This document shows, piece after piece, positions 42,237 through 53,186 of a stretch of 64,000 nt of DNA. The notes below the pieces were generated by a model that did no database searches, was not told the DNA's origin, and worked only from the letters and a program-made list of their open reading frames with translations. Origin of the DNA: Picochlorum sp. 'celeri' (taxonomy: Eukaryota > Chlorophyta > Trebouxiophyceae); contig JAACMV010000005.1 in assembly GCA_010909725.1 (NCBI GenBank), positions 124,001 to 188,000 of the forward strand, read 5' to 3'. The position numbers and the translations under genes were made by a program. Every line of letters starts with the position of its first letter. Position 1 is the first letter of the stretch.

Positions 42237-45200
42237 CTAAAATGGTCTTCTACCGAACCACGACGCCGCCCAGCTTAGCCATCGATCCCTATCTAGTGTG
42301 GCCTCAGTCTCAGATAAGAGCAAACCGATAACATTTATTTCTCGTAATGTGTGGATCAAGAGCTGGCTTCTCGCAAGCAATTTGAGCTCAATATCACTCC
42401 ATTTCTCCTGCCTGTGCCTCTCGTCCCATTTCATGAAAGACTCTCGCAATTTAGCTCTTGCTTTTCCCAAATCGCCCACCTTCGAAGCCAAGTTGACCCT
42501 TGCCTCGTTCAAGGCTCTGCCAGATGTGGCATCCATGGTCACTTTGCACTCTGCAACAACAAATTCTGACGCCTCCAGCGCCCTTTCTACATCTTCCTTT
42601 ATTTCACTCAGCAAACTATTCACCTTATCTTTATTCCTCTCAGAAGACCATAGAGGCGTAGAGTTTAATTTGATAGCTTCCCGCAAAAACACTCCAATTG
42701 CTTCCAACCGCCCTTTGAGCAAAGGTACAATTTTGGGTGTAGGCAGCAATGTCCAAGTAAGCAAGAGGAACTGCCGTTTATCGACAACGTTCAATTCAAG
42801 CTCTTTGTGGACTGCGGTGATAGGTATATCGACAGTGTCAGTCACAGTCTTTAAAGACGGATGTGATTCGCATTGAGGATTGACTTCATCTTTGCCTTGT
42901 AGAACCTCCTGTTCATTTTGCTCGTGCAGTTGCCTCAGCAAAGACAGTCCATCTTTTAATACCTCGTGCTCAATATCTAGCATTCTAGTTGATGTGTAAT
43001 ATGGTAAGATGCACCAACTGACCAAAATAGAGTACACAGATCCCAAAAGGGTTGACAAAACCTTCCCACCGTATATGTTTGTCTCCCCTGCAACATCGCA
43101 GCATCCAAAGTATTGGCACACTACGACGGCATTAAATGTGAATGTAGTCAGGAACAAACTATATCGAAACTCTTTGATTGGAGAAGCCAGAGCACAGAAT
43201 CCATTGAAAAGTGCAGTGATACCGCCTATGAAGACTGCATCATTAGCCAGACGCCCATTCATCATAGTAAACCACCCCAGCGTTCCGCCTAACGCGGTCA
43301 TTGTGGTCCTCAAGACTGCTCTGAATGCTGCAGCTTCAACTTGAAATTGAATACAGATTGCTGCTGTTATCCAAAAATATATAGGCTGCCACACAAAGAA
43401 GAAATATGTGAGGTCATATGCATTCTGCAGCTGATTCTCTGACGAGAACTTCTCCTTCCACAAAATCAGCACAATGGACATGATTGTCAGAGATAAGCCT
43501 AGCCAATACTTGAATGCAAATTGAACATGCCTGTCACGCAAAAGTTCTAATCTATCTTTGCCTGATGAGAATACTAGCTTGCTGCCTTTGATGAGCTTGA
43601 TACAAGACATAATCACCAGGCCGTACACTGCTGCCCCAGATAGCAGCAGACCATGAATAATAATGCTTGGGAGATATGCATTACTGAATATCTTCTCTTT
43701 CAAGCCACGGCTTTCTGCCTTGGGCTCATTCTCTGATTCATCTATTGCATCCACAGCAATATCCAGAGCTTTGCAAACTTGAAATTCGCATCCCTTGATA
43801 TCTTGTATCAGCGAATAGCAGTTCAGTACAAGAAGCATCGCATCGTTCTGCGAGGAAGCTGACTTACTGGACACTTTAAGATTGATTGTATCGATCGTCT
43901 GGTCTGAAAACTTGACCAACTTTTGCTGCATAGTATTCCAAAATTCTTTCCCCTGAGGCTTCCAAGATACTTTTTCTCCTTTGCACGGCTTCCATAAATC
44001 CATATCGGAAAGAACATGCGACATATTCAAGACGATAGCTGCAAGCTCTGCCAGAACAGTGGTCAAAGGAGCTAAATCTCCTCCACTCACAAGCTCTTGA
44101 GATGCCTTCATATGAATTCTCTCCATGCAGCAAACAGTGCTAAGCATTGTTCTTAAGCTTTCCAGGACATCTACAAAGTCTGCACGCCTTGCCCCCACAT
44201 GAGAAGTGATTTCAGGAAGAGGGGTCTCAAATAAACAAATGGCCAAAGAATCTTCAATAGCTTGGCAGTTTCCCCGTATTTCAAATCCAGAATATACGGA
44301 GGGCATGGGTACAAAAAAGTCATTTTCCTCTTCATCAATCTTGTTCGTATCTTTCTGCTTCCCTGCTCCATCCAAGACAGAGTCTTCTGCCAAAGCTTTG
44401 ACTTCATCCATCACAACTTCATATACATTCTGATTTTGATCCTCCGTGACAAATTGCTTACCCCCTTTGTGATCCAGTTCTTGCTTATTGACGTTGCTAG
44501 ATATCCTGGAGAGCAAGCTGCCCGTATCTTTCAAAACTTGGCTCATCTGTATCCTCACTGAATCATGGCTGGACTTGACAAAAAATAACAAGGCTGTACA
44601 GCACATGGCGCCGCAATTCACGAGAGCAACCTTGATATATCCTGTCACAATTTGTGTCCAATATTGACGAATCCCAAGAATAGGAGTCAAGGTCGCGAAA
44701 ACGACCTGAGAGCCCATGAACAATGTGGCAATAGCCATGAGAATGCCAACTTTGAGGTTCTGATGTGCCCTTGCGACAGCAAATGGCAATGACACTATAG
44801 CAAAGAATACAATCAACAATGCCCAATACGCATTATTGATTCGTGGAAACAAGGAGCCCAAAGCATTGAAAATGTCCTCATTGAGGTTATCCAAGAACTC
44901 TGGCAGCTCTCTTGCAATAGTCTGGGTAGTTGTGCTCTCAACAAATGATATTCCCTGACCCAAAATGGTTCTCAATTGCTCCGCCTCAAAGTCTTGGACG
45001 ATTGTCAGGTTTTGTAGCAAGGGGCTCTCCAATCCCTCCTCAAAGTAGTGGAAAAGCCCCTTGCTGGAACCATGTGCAACCCAAGCAAGCGAAGATATCG
45101 CCCCACCGATAACCCCACCTGAGAGCATACATCCAACGAATATAGTCCCTCCGAACAATCTGCCACCCACAGTGCGATCAAGTGACAAGATTTGAGCACC

Positions 45201-45569
45201 GGCTCCGTAGAGGGCAGATGACACACACGCTAACGTAAATGTCATTCTCCACACAACAGTGAAAAGCACGGTGAACAATACTCCAACAGCATTTTGAACA
45301 GCCCACTGCAGTAAAAAAATAGGTTAGATGGTTGAAATATCCAAGAAGACGTCTTTTGGAGGATACATGACTACTACTGGTTAAAAGAATTACAATACTC
45401 TCCATTTGCAAAGCACATCGTTGGGATTGGAACGTACAGCAAAGGATTCTGATAAGATAAATTTACATATGTAGTCCCAGAGTGTTGGTTTCCACAGTAC
45501 AAATGCCTTTTTGTTGGGTTTGTCGAGGGTTATGGCACCTGGTTCTCCCATCGCTTCTCCTCCATCCAT
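42237..45569 (-). CDS. FUSC/aromatic-acid-exporter-like membrane protein, two exons
   Basis: Large membrane protein of 1066 aa with two FUSC-like transmembrane bundles, as in bacterial aromatic acid efflux proteins, plant ALMT-like and fungal BRE4-type proteins. Exon 1 (45438-45569) encodes MDGGEAMGEPGAITLDKPNK and then KFILSESFA, preceding the first helix. A 132-nt intron (45306-45437; donor GCT|GTACGT, acceptor ACTGCAG|) in phase 0 joins exon 2 (42237-45305). The first bundle includes GGRLFGGTIFVGCMLSGGVI and LLIVFFAIVSLPFAVARAHQ; the second includes AVLRTTMTALGGTLGWFTMM, FLTTFTFNAVVVCQYFG and LLGSVYSILVSWCILPYYTS. Soluble helical regions lie between and after. Transport substrate unknown. 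A TGTAA on the minus strand (plus 42177-42181) lies about 60 nt past the stop. Confidence 0.82.
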
Positions 45570-45880
45570 GGAATTATGCTACTGTTTGAGAATGACCCAT
45601 CCGATAGAATTATCAAATTTATTTACAAAAAAATGAGACATAGAGGTATGGGAGACCCCGTCGCATGTGATGGAAGAGTCTCACATGGAGATCCGAATCT
45701 CCCTCAGCGAGCCTGTTCCCTATTCGAATACAGAATTCGAGAGATTCCCACCAATATGCACGGAGCATATTCATTCATCCGCATGTCAACATGAACATGC
45801 ACTTCCTCTTGGATCCTGACAGGGACTATCTATGAGTGGAACATCCGTTTGCCTGTGGCAGAAGAAAGATGGCACTATAC
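45570..45880. other. Short intergenic region between FUSC and the aminotransferase
   Basis: About 310 nt between the FUSC start and the end of the aminotransferase gene, both on the minus strand. A partial inverted repeat (GGGAGACCCCGT against GAATCTCCC, near 45650-45705) is visible. No gene recognised. Confidence 0.4.
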
Positions 45881-47185
45881 TCAGGGGCCCAAAGGGCCCT
45901 TGTTCTGATTGAAGAAATGTCCCAGCCTCTCAATCATCACTTCCAGTGCTCTTGGCAAAACAGAAGCATAACAAATCCTGAAATAGCCTGGTTCTTGAGC
46001 ATGGCAACTCTCTCCAGGTGTGAGGATGACTTTGCAAGAATCACAAATGGAGTTCCATAGAGCCCTCTCACCTTCCCAAGAAGCTTCTGTGAGGAACTGT
46101 CTCATATCAGCCCAAAGAAAGATACCAGCAGTGGCTGGTTGGTAGGCAATATTCATTGTATCGAGTCCACGTGTGAGAATTTCGTATGACTGTCGAACAG
46201 TTTTGATATTTTCTGTCAAAAAAGTCTCAGTCCACGTTGTATCAGAGAGAACCTCAGCAAGGACTTGTTGCTGATAATTGCTCACCCCTCCAAACGGAGC
46301 GAGGCTATTCATGGCTTCCTGGAGATGGCTATTATCAGAGTACAGACACCCTATTCGAAGACCTGAAGCACACCAATCCTTACTATGGCCATAAATCGTA
46401 TGGAAATACTCCTTTGCATCATGTCTGCTAATTTTATTCTCGTGAATCATGGCCTCCACCTTGCACAGTGCTGATGTAAATGTCATGCCTGGTTCATGGA
46501 CCGACAAGGCATAAATCTCATCAGATATATAATGTATCTTGTTTTTCATGCACCACTGGATCATGTCCTCTATGGTTGAATCTCTGTACATCGTTCCAAG
46601 TGGATTGTTTGGATTGGTTATGAGCAAGGCAGTGATTTTGACTCCATTTTCCTGTGCTCTGGACACTGCGTCATCCAGCTGCTCGAAAATATCCTCTCCT
46701 CTGTCAGAGAGAGGTAACTCTACTGGCACGAGGTGACTGCGCGCTTTCAGATCGTTATCAAATGCTGCATAACTTGGTTGAGGAATCAAAACACCTTCCC
46801 CTGGGTTGCAGATGCAGAAAGCCAGACTATCAATGATTGAGCTGCATCCAGATAGGATGATGAGATTTGATGGGTTCAGATCTACCTGTGGGGCAAATGT
46901 TCGGTTCATGAGATCACACAATGCCTGCTGCAGAGGAGGCCACCCTTTCATGTTGCCATAATTCATGACTCCCAGCTCTGAAACAGACACTTCGTTCATC
47001 CTGGTAAGAAATGCCTTGTTACCATAGTCAAGCTTATTTTCTGCTACTACAACGGCAATCCATCCTTCAGGATTCTCAGGAGACCATAAATCGGGGATGG
47101 CTTTAATAAATGTGTCAATGTAACTTAAAGGACCTTTGCGCAAAGGAGTTGCTCTCTCAGATATAGACGTCTCCCTTTCCATCAT
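45881..47185 (-). CDS. ACC-synthase-like PLP aminotransferase (downstream gene of a tandem pair)
   Basis: Fold-type I PLP enzyme, 434 aa. It has the class I/II core: GCSSIIDSLAFCICNPGEGV (PLP phosphate region), ITNPNNPLGTMY, YISDEIYALS and the Schiff-base lysine in YGHSKDWCASGLRIG. HSKD and the GLR(I/V)G that follows are typical of ACC synthase and its relatives (SLSKD-GLPGFR in plants; HSKDF in the animal/algal ACS-like group). The true reaction, whether C-S lyase, ACC synthase or transaminase, cannot be told. The ATG at 47185 begins just one nucleotide after the stop codon of the upstream aminotransferase gene, in a different frame, so it has no promoter space of its own unless that lies inside the upstream coding sequence. 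Confidence 0.9.
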   Translation of the reverse strand: MMERETSISERATPLRKGPLSYIDTFIKAIPDLWSPENPEGWIAVVVAENKLDYGNKAFLTRMNEVSVSELGVMNYGNMKGWPPLQQALCDLMNRTFAPQVDLNPSNLIILSGCSSIIDSLAFCICNPGEGVLIPQPSYAAFDNDLKARSHLVPVELPLSDRGEDIFEQLDDAVSRAQENGVKITALLITNPNNPLGTMYRDSTIEDMIQWCMKNKIHYISDEIYALSVHEPGMTFTSALCKVEAMIHENKISRHDAKEYFHTIYGHSKDWCASGLRIGCLYSDNSHLQEAMNSLAPFGGVSNYQQQVLAEVLSDTTWTETFLTENIKTVRQSYEILTRGLDTMNIAYQPATAGIFLWADMRQFLTEASWEGERALWNSICDSCKVILTPGESCHAQEPGYFRICYASVLPRALEVMIERLGHFFNQNKGPLGP

Positions 47186-47186
47186 T

Positions 47187-48383
47187 TCACAAATTTAATA
47201 TATAATTTTCTAATTTATTGCAGCTATCGTCGAGTTTCTCATCCGTTTTGCAGATGACAAATCTCACAAGTGTTCTAGGCACATGGCAATGGTTGCAGCC
47301 AGATGGATAGAATGCTGAAATTGGAAGGACAGTTACTCCCGCCTTTTCTGTCAACTCAATACAAAATTCAGAGTCATTGAGATCCCTTCCACATTGCTTC
47401 ATGATGGGCGCAAAATCAGCTACCAAAAAGTATGTTCCTTGAGCTGGAAGGACAATGAAGCCCAGGCCTTGTAGCCTCTCTTGCAGGCGATCTCTCTTCT
47501 TCTTGAATACAGACCCCAGTGTGGTATAGAAATCTTTGCAATTATCTAATCCATATGCTACTGAACTCTGAAGCTTTGAATTTATACTAAATGTCAGAAA
47601 TTGATGCGCTTTGGCGCATGCAGCAACGAGTTCTTTCGGACCTACTAACCAACCAACTTTGAAATCAGTAAAGCTAAATGTCTTTCCTGCTGATCCAATC
47701 CTGATGGAGCGATCTCTCATGCCATTGAGAGATTGTAGACTTGTATGAGTGATTCCTGGGTACGTAGCAAATTGATATACCTCGTCCAACACGGCATATG
47801 TGTCATATTCTATGCAGAGTTTTGAGATGACATTCAACTCGTCTGTTGAAAACACTTTGCCTGTTGGATTATGTGGCGTATTGACGACAATCAATTTCGT
47901 CTTCTTAGAAAACAATGATTTGAGCTCATCAACTGAGAAAGTCCACTCTGGTGGTCTCAGATGAATCAATTTGCACACAGCACCAGCTCGTTCCATCACT
48001 GGTATATAGCTGTCATAGCTTGGACAGAACACTATTGCTTCGTCTCCTGGGTTGAGTATGCCGAAGAAGGCCGATGCAAGTGCCTCTGTAGCACCCAAAG
48101 TGACAAGAACTTCAGTATTGGGACACACATCGATCCCTGTGTATTCTCTCGAGTGCTTTGCAAGGGTCATACGAAGTCTTCTGAAACCAGTCATGGGAGC
48201 ATATTGGTTTGGGGTCTCCGTCATCCGCTCTGCCACATGATCTAGCATATCTTTTGGACCTTCTAATTCTGGATCAGGGAATCCCTGTGCCAAATTGACA
48301 CTCTGATGCTGCAGCGCCAGTGAGGTCATTTTGGTGAAAATTGTTGTGGGCAAAGCGCCAAACAATGAGTTGCACTCCTTCAT
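47187..48383 (-). CDS. Kynurenine/methionine aminotransferase-like PLP enzyme (upstream gene of a tandem pair)
   Basis: Fold-type I aminotransferase of the KAT/glutamine transaminase K group, 398 aa from the ATG at 48383 (an in-frame ATG exists 18 codons upstream). Core motifs: VNLAQGFPDPE, YAPMTGFRRLR, TLGATEALASAFFGILNPGD, NTPHNPTGKVF, LDEVYQFATYPG and the PLP lysine in GSAGKTFSFTDFKVGWLVGP. The family consensus at the last site is GSAGKTFSATGWKVGW, so the three residues FTD-F are a local change. Members transaminate kynurenine, methionine, glutamine or phenylalanine with 2-oxoacids. The stop (47187-47189, TGA) is followed by a single A and then the ATG of the ACS-like gene, and no TGTAA lies between them. 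Confidence 0.92.
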   Translation of the reverse strand: MKECNSLFGALPTTIFTKMTSLALQHQSVNLAQGFPDPELEGPKDMLDHVAERMTETPNQYAPMTGFRRLRMTLAKHSREYTGIDVCPNTEVLVTLGATEALASAFFGILNPGDEAIVFCPSYDSYIPVMERAGAVCKLIHLRPPEWTFSVDELKSLFSKKTKLIVVNTPHNPTGKVFSTDELNVISKLCIEYDTYAVLDEVYQFATYPGITHTSLQSLNGMRDRSIRIGSAGKTFSFTDFKVGWLVGPKELVAACAKAHQFLTFSINSKLQSSVAYGLDNCKDFYTTLGSVFKKKRDRLQERLQGLGFIVLPAQGTYFLVADFAPIMKQCGRDLNDSEFCIELTEKAGVTVLPISAFYPSGCNHCHVPRTLVRFVICKTDEKLDDSCNKLENYILNL

Positions 48384-48701
48384 CGGGATGCCTATTGTAA
48401 AATCTACACGCAGTTGAATGTGAATAATAATCAGCATTGCGCCCGTGCCCTCTCGAGGATATGAGTAGATGATGAGCTTTGTTGTACCACTGTGAAAACA
48501 GCCTCATGGCCATCACCCATATCATAGTATGGGTGATACATAACACCTCTGTCATATGCGCTAGATACATGCAACGAAGTTTGTTCGGTTACATAGTTTC
48601 AATGGGAAAACGGGGCAATCATGTTCTAACGACAAGTTTTCAGACCATTGCTGCACAGAGACCCAGGTTTATGGTGTTCTGGCTGTACACTGGTCTTGTG
48701 A
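48384..48701. other. Intergenic region upstream of the aminotransferase tandem
   Basis: About 320 nt between the KAT-like start and the end of the acidic-protein gene, both on the minus strand. It should hold the only conventional promoter for the aminotransferase pair. The KAT frame stays open for 18 codons into it. An acceptor-like TTTTACAATAG near 48392-48402 hints at an upstream exon, but none could be placed. An inverted repeat (CATCACCCATATCATAGTATGGGTGATACAT, 48515-48541 region) is visible. Confidence 0.45.
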
Positions 48702-51118
48702 TCATCTTATGGGACGATAGTCCTGCGTCAGGCCAGCGTTGGTAGTTTTTCTGGTATGAGCGCGCGAGATTTCCTCATACATTCTCTTTTGATCTTCAAT
48801 TTCTTCTATGGACAGGATTCCCTCCAGCCCCATGTCAAAATCTTCCTTTGGTTTTGAGTTGTGCTTGGATGGCTCCTTGTGTGATGCAGTAAGTTCATCC
48901 CATCGCCTCTTTTGTTCTTCCATGTCCATGCCTCTGGACAAAATCAAGTCTCCTTCGATACTCCCAAACTTATTAAATCCTGTGGGGATGAATTCGCAAT
49001 CAGGAAAATCATCCTGTCCGCCAGCTGGTGTCTTGCTGTGGACTTTCTTTTTGAGATGTGGCACATCTTTTGAGCAGCAAGGTGGGCCATCTGGATATCT
49101 CTCGGCATCCTTTTTATGTATATAAGCAAGGATGGCTTTTTCATCATCTGTCAATTCAAAACTTTCGACAGCCTCTTCAGCGATGGCCTTGCCTTTTTCT
49201 TCCCAGGTATACACTCTTTGCTTAGGGGCTGGTCTTTTGACTTTGCTGGTCGTATCTCGAGCTTGCTCATCGACTGGCGATACACATACATCGGTTTCTT
49301 CAACTACAGGTATCTTTGGTACTTCAGGCGTCCTATTTTTCGTTCTTGATGCAGTGGTGCATGGCAGCCCGGCAAGAATGCTCATCTCATTGTTTTTTGT
49401 GTTGACACCTACCGATTCTGGCCTAGGAGCGATCGACTCAGCAGAATCTAGGGATTCAGATCTCATGAGGCTATCAACCCTGTGATGTGCGCAGTTCGAC
49501 TTCTTAATGATAGGCTTTGTAGGACTCTGGGCTGTTGGGATGGCTTTTGAGGATGCAGCAGTGCCATTCCCAAGGGCTTCTTTTTGAGGCGAAGAGTAAA
49601 GTCCTTTTTGAGGCGAGCATTGCATGTCCACGTAGTCATAGTGCTCAGAGACATATGTTTTATAGCTATCAACTTCTTCTTCGAGGCTTAGACTGTAGTC
49701 ACTGTAGTCTTCACTGCTAATCTGTAATTCCTCATCCTCGGAGCATTCCAGCAGTATATCCTCTTCAGACGTAATATCGTCGTCGTACTCCGACTCTGAC
49801 TCTGCATTGCATGGAGAAGGAAACATGTATGCAAAATCTTGCACCTTTCTAACTCTATGGAGAACTTGTTCCAAGATGTCATCTCCTGCAAATGGAAATT
49901 CTGAGAAACCTGACGAGAATCTGTCACCGGAGGTAGCATTGCACATGAAATCTTCTCCAATTCCTTCAAAACCATTTGCATCGTCTCCGTATGTTCCCAT
50001 ATGAACATTAGAATATGGAAAGTTATCTCCAAGAAAGGAATTGAATGCTGAGGGGCCTTGATGCCTGTACTGCCCGGAATAGTCCTCAGAGTCATCCTCG
50101 CTGTATTCATCACTTTCGTAATATGACTCACAGCATTCAGAGGTCTGAAACATATACTGGAGCTTTTCGAGCATTCCCAATCTATACAGAACATGCTCAA
50201 GTCTATTGCTCGTCCTGACTGCGGATGGCGACCACAGCGACTCGTACTCATCATAATTATCCTCATAATCCTCATAATATCCATCGTTTTCGAGTGCATC
50301 CTCGCTCACGTCCTCAACATAACAGCTCGTATTCTGGACTGCAGTGTAAGACGTGTTCCACTCAGGCCAGATCCTTGGCAATACTTTTGCTGAACCGGAA
50401 TGCTGGGCTGTTTCTTTACGCTCATTCTGCAGCAAGAGTCTTCCAAAGGCGCGTGGAACCAAGGCGCGACTCATCACCTTGTTCGATTCAGTTTCAGGTT
50501 GCTCAATAGTGTCGATTGCAGCTTGTGACACCGCGCCAAGCACCTTTCGATCGACCACTCTGAAAATCAAAGGATATGCCATCTGCTTTGGAATGCAACC
50601 GGTTATCAAGCCATCTCGAGACGAGCCTCTTATCGCAGCGGTGGGAACACATTGTTGTACTTTTTTGTTTTCAAGCGCATTCCTGCTTATGAGACAGGCA
50701 GTATTCCTCACTGGCACGACCCATGCTTCTCTCGGCTCAGCTACCTTGGCCAAACCATGGTCCACCGGAGGCCTGCGGGTACTCGTCTTCCGCCGTTGGG
50801 AAATTATACGAATCGCAGCAGCTATCTGGCGAACGCGACGCACCGGGCGCATGTACGTAACTGGATGTAATAGTAAGAAATAGTCAGTATATGTGGAGAG
50901 AGAACCATAGAGAAACGCCTGCAGTTGGGTTGGCTAAACGTCGTGGGTATCTAGTATCAAGTGAGGTGACAACCTACAAAAGCGATACTCCCAACCGACG
51001 CATCGAGCAAGCAAAGAATTCGCATTCTTGACCCTCAATTTCCCCAAAAGAACATAAAATGAAGACACTCACCTGCACCGAGAACCACGGCAGCCACCAA
51101 AAGATTTTTTCCACGCAT
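48702..51118 (-). CDS. Acidic membrane-anchored protein with internal repeats, unknown family
   Basis: I do not recognise this protein. Exon 1 (51073-51118) encodes MRGKNLLVAAVVLGA. A 212-nt intron (50861-51072; donor GCAG|GTGAGT, acceptor CATCCAG|) in phase 1 joins exon 2 (48702-50860), so a short hydrophobic segment (LLVAAVVLGAVTYM) precedes an arginine-rich stretch: a signal anchor or organelle-targeting signal. About 734 aa. The middle contains two related units, RLEHVLYRLGMLEKLQYMFQ and ILEQVLHRVRKVQDFAYMFP, each followed by a tyrosine/glutamate/aspartate-rich acidic tract. The C-terminal part has another pair, MEEQKRRWDELTASH and IEDQKRMYEEISRAH. The exon 2 frame is certain from composition and length; exon 1 is inferred from splice signals only. 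Confidence 0.7.
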
Positions 51119-51725
51119 GTTGAGATGTCGTTGAAAATCAGTCAATACTATTCGATCATCAATGAGGTACCTGAAGCGCAAAAGAATGAATGTAAGACTG
51201 TTTCATGTCAAGTTCGAGTTCGAAGAGGATCTACATGCGCGTACTGGTGGCATTCATAGGTTGGTTGGCGGACTCGTCGACGGTTTCCTGGCCAACTTGT
51301 CATCCACCATCAAACCATACATAACAGCACCATAGTGGATTCATAGTCGCAAAAATAATACAAGAAACATACTTTGATACTGTAGATTGCGAGTGGAGGC
51401 TCGATTGTGAAACCGGTCTCGACTCGAATTTCGAAATCTAAATCCACGTGGAATGCACAACGTTGGAGTTTTTGTATAACAGCCACGTATGCGTCTAATC
51501 ACGAATATTTATGTTTTCAAAGTCAGTTATTTGACTGTGAAAGCGTTAGTTTGCAATTTTCTGTAACTGACGTCGTTGGCTGCATCTGCATTTTGGTCGT
51601 TGGAATTCAACTCAACAGGGCGCCCAGCAGGGCGCCCAATTGCCAACGTGGATAGAACTGTTCCTAGCGGAGCCCTATGATGATCCAATGACGTCTATTA
51701 TGTGTATATTACATTTGATTGAAAA
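51119..51725. other. Intergenic region with a GC hairpin
   Basis: About 600 nt between the acidic-protein start and the P4H stop, both minus strand. It holds the perfect GGGCGCCC hairpin at 51619-51638, and a minus-strand TGTAA (51709-51713) that may end the P4H transcript. No gene recognised. Confidence 0.5.
51619..51638. repeat. Perfect 8-bp hairpin from duplicated GGGCGCCC
   Basis: Two copies of the palindrome GGGCGCCC separated by AGCA give a perfect stem of 8 G/C pairs with a 4-nt loop. Each copy lies within a direct repeat CAGGGCGCCCA. It is about 90 nt past the P4H stop. Could be a structural 3'-end element or a promoter motif; not established. Confidence 0.5.
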
Positions 51726-52952
51726 TCACATTGAGAAGCCTTTTCCACTTCCCTTTGCCTTCTTCTTTGCTCCCTTGGCTTTTCTTCGGCTCAGAACAGC
51801 ATCAACCTTGCCCTCCTCTGCCAGCTGTTTCTGAGATGCCAACCGTGAATTGAAGCCTCTAGAAATCCATTGCTGTGTTACCCATTTAACATCTTCTGCA
51901 TCTGTAGCAATATGGAGAGTTCTGTGGTCGGGCGTTCCGTCGGAGAAGGATGGGAAGAAAATCAAGGCGCTGCCACCTCTAGGCTTGACAGATATATTCA
52001 GATGACTGAACGTTGTCTCACCTCCCTGTTCCACATCATTCAGATAGAGGAGCACAGTTGCATGCCTTTGAAATTTATTTTCCTCCGCAACTGACACGGG
52101 GAACGCATCTTCGTGCTCTAAAAAATGCTGTCCCTGCTGATATTCAGCTGCTTGAAGGGCTTCAAAACAATATTGTTGGAACAATGGCTGCTTACCAGAT
52201 CGACCCCATTGTCCCAACTTATTTCCTTGTAAAATTTCAAATGCGTTCTGCTGGATCTCCTCTGCAAACGATCCAATCCTGGGAAATTCTTCTTGGAGTT
52301 GGTCATCAATGAGGACAGAAGAAGATGTTCTTCTGTTGGAATCCTTCACAGAAGACGAGTATAAATTACCAGCACCCACAGTACTTTGTGCCATCCTACC
52401 AGTAGCACGCAATTCCTCAATCAATTCCTTACATTTTGCTTTGCTCCAGAAGTTTTCAACCAAAAATATGGGAGGATCAAGATGAAGCAATTGTACATTT
52501 GGCAAATCCAAATTCACAGGCATATATCGATCTAGCAGTATCTTTTTCAGCTTCATCGTGTTTGTAAGTTTACCTTTCAAGGGCTTTATTGGATTCTGCT
52601 TCAGAAAGACTGGATCCAACTCTTCATCAACTGTTTCCACTGGCTTCATACTTGAGAAATACCCTCCTTTCTGAGGAACTGTATCCTTATATATACCTTC
52701 AGGATCCCAAGCTACGCTTGTTTGTGTATCAGATCTCTCCGCAAATCCTGCAGTTGAACGCAATGCACGATGAGTCTTGAGTTGGCAACGTGCAGGCCAG
52801 GTTTGACCGAACTCACCAGGGACGCCTCGTCTTATGGTGATCTGCAAACCGTGGGTAAAAGATTCCCGTTTATTTGAAATTAATCGCATCATGGAATCTC
52901 GAGATCGAGCATGTGAAGAATTGTGTTGGAGCAAAGGCATGCCGCAACTCAT
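51726..52952 (-). CDS. Prolyl 4-hydroxylase-like Fe(II)/2-oxoglutarate dioxygenase
   Basis: Hydroxylates peptidyl proline, probably in the secretory pathway or an organelle, 408 aa, one exon. Metal ligands: His and Asp of H-x-D in FLEHEDAFP, and the distal histidine in TLHIATDAEDVKWVTQQWIS, where the lysine seven residues or so later fits the 2-oxoglutarate-binding position. RHATVLLYLNDVEQGGETTF is the typical P4H strand. NRRTSSSVLI matches the conserved R-T-S segment at the domain start. The N-terminal 70 residues are arginine/serine-rich and resemble an organelle transit peptide, not a signal peptide. The C-terminus is a basic lysine/glycine tail. A TGTAA follows the stop by about 15 nt. 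Confidence 0.93.
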   Translation of the reverse strand: MSCGMPLLQHNSSHARSRDSMMRLISNKRESFTHGLQITIRRGVPGEFGQTWPARCQLKTHRALRSTAGFAERSDTQTSVAWDPEGIYKDTVPQKGGYFSSMKPVETVDEELDPVFLKQNPIKPLKGKLTNTMKLKKILLDRYMPVNLDLPNVQLLHLDPPIFLVENFWSKAKCKELIEELRATGRMAQSTVGAGNLYSSSVKDSNRRTSSSVLIDDQLQEEFPRIGSFAEEIQQNAFEILQGNKLGQWGRSGKQPLFQQYCFEALQAAEYQQGQHFLEHEDAFPVSVAEENKFQRHATVLLYLNDVEQGGETTFSHLNISVKPRGGSALIFFPSFSDGTPDHRTLHIATDAEDVKWVTQQWISRGFNSRLASQKQLAEEGKVDAVLSRRKAKGAKKKAKGSGKGFSM

Positions 52953-53186
52953 GCTGGTTCGTCACAAAATGCGTTAAAAAATGCTTTCTTTCTGCCAAAA
53001 CAAATAGATGCAAACGTAATGCAAAAGGAAAAAAAATAACTGAACGACCTCCATGGGAGCAAGCAGACCAAGAATGACACGTATCTGCCCCTAGGGCAGA
53101 TGGTATCTTCACGAAGAGCATGCCCTCGGCTTGAGAATTTTACATCATTTAAATGACCAAATTTGGTGGTTGGAAACAAGGATACC

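Noticed and set aside
42298..42876. Plus-strand frame of 192 codons
   Set aside because: Lies wholly inside the FUSC-type gene on the other strand, whose frame has clear transmembrane and helical character.
49688..50299. Minus-strand frame of 203 codons
   Set aside because: Shadow of the acidic-protein gene in another frame of the same strand.
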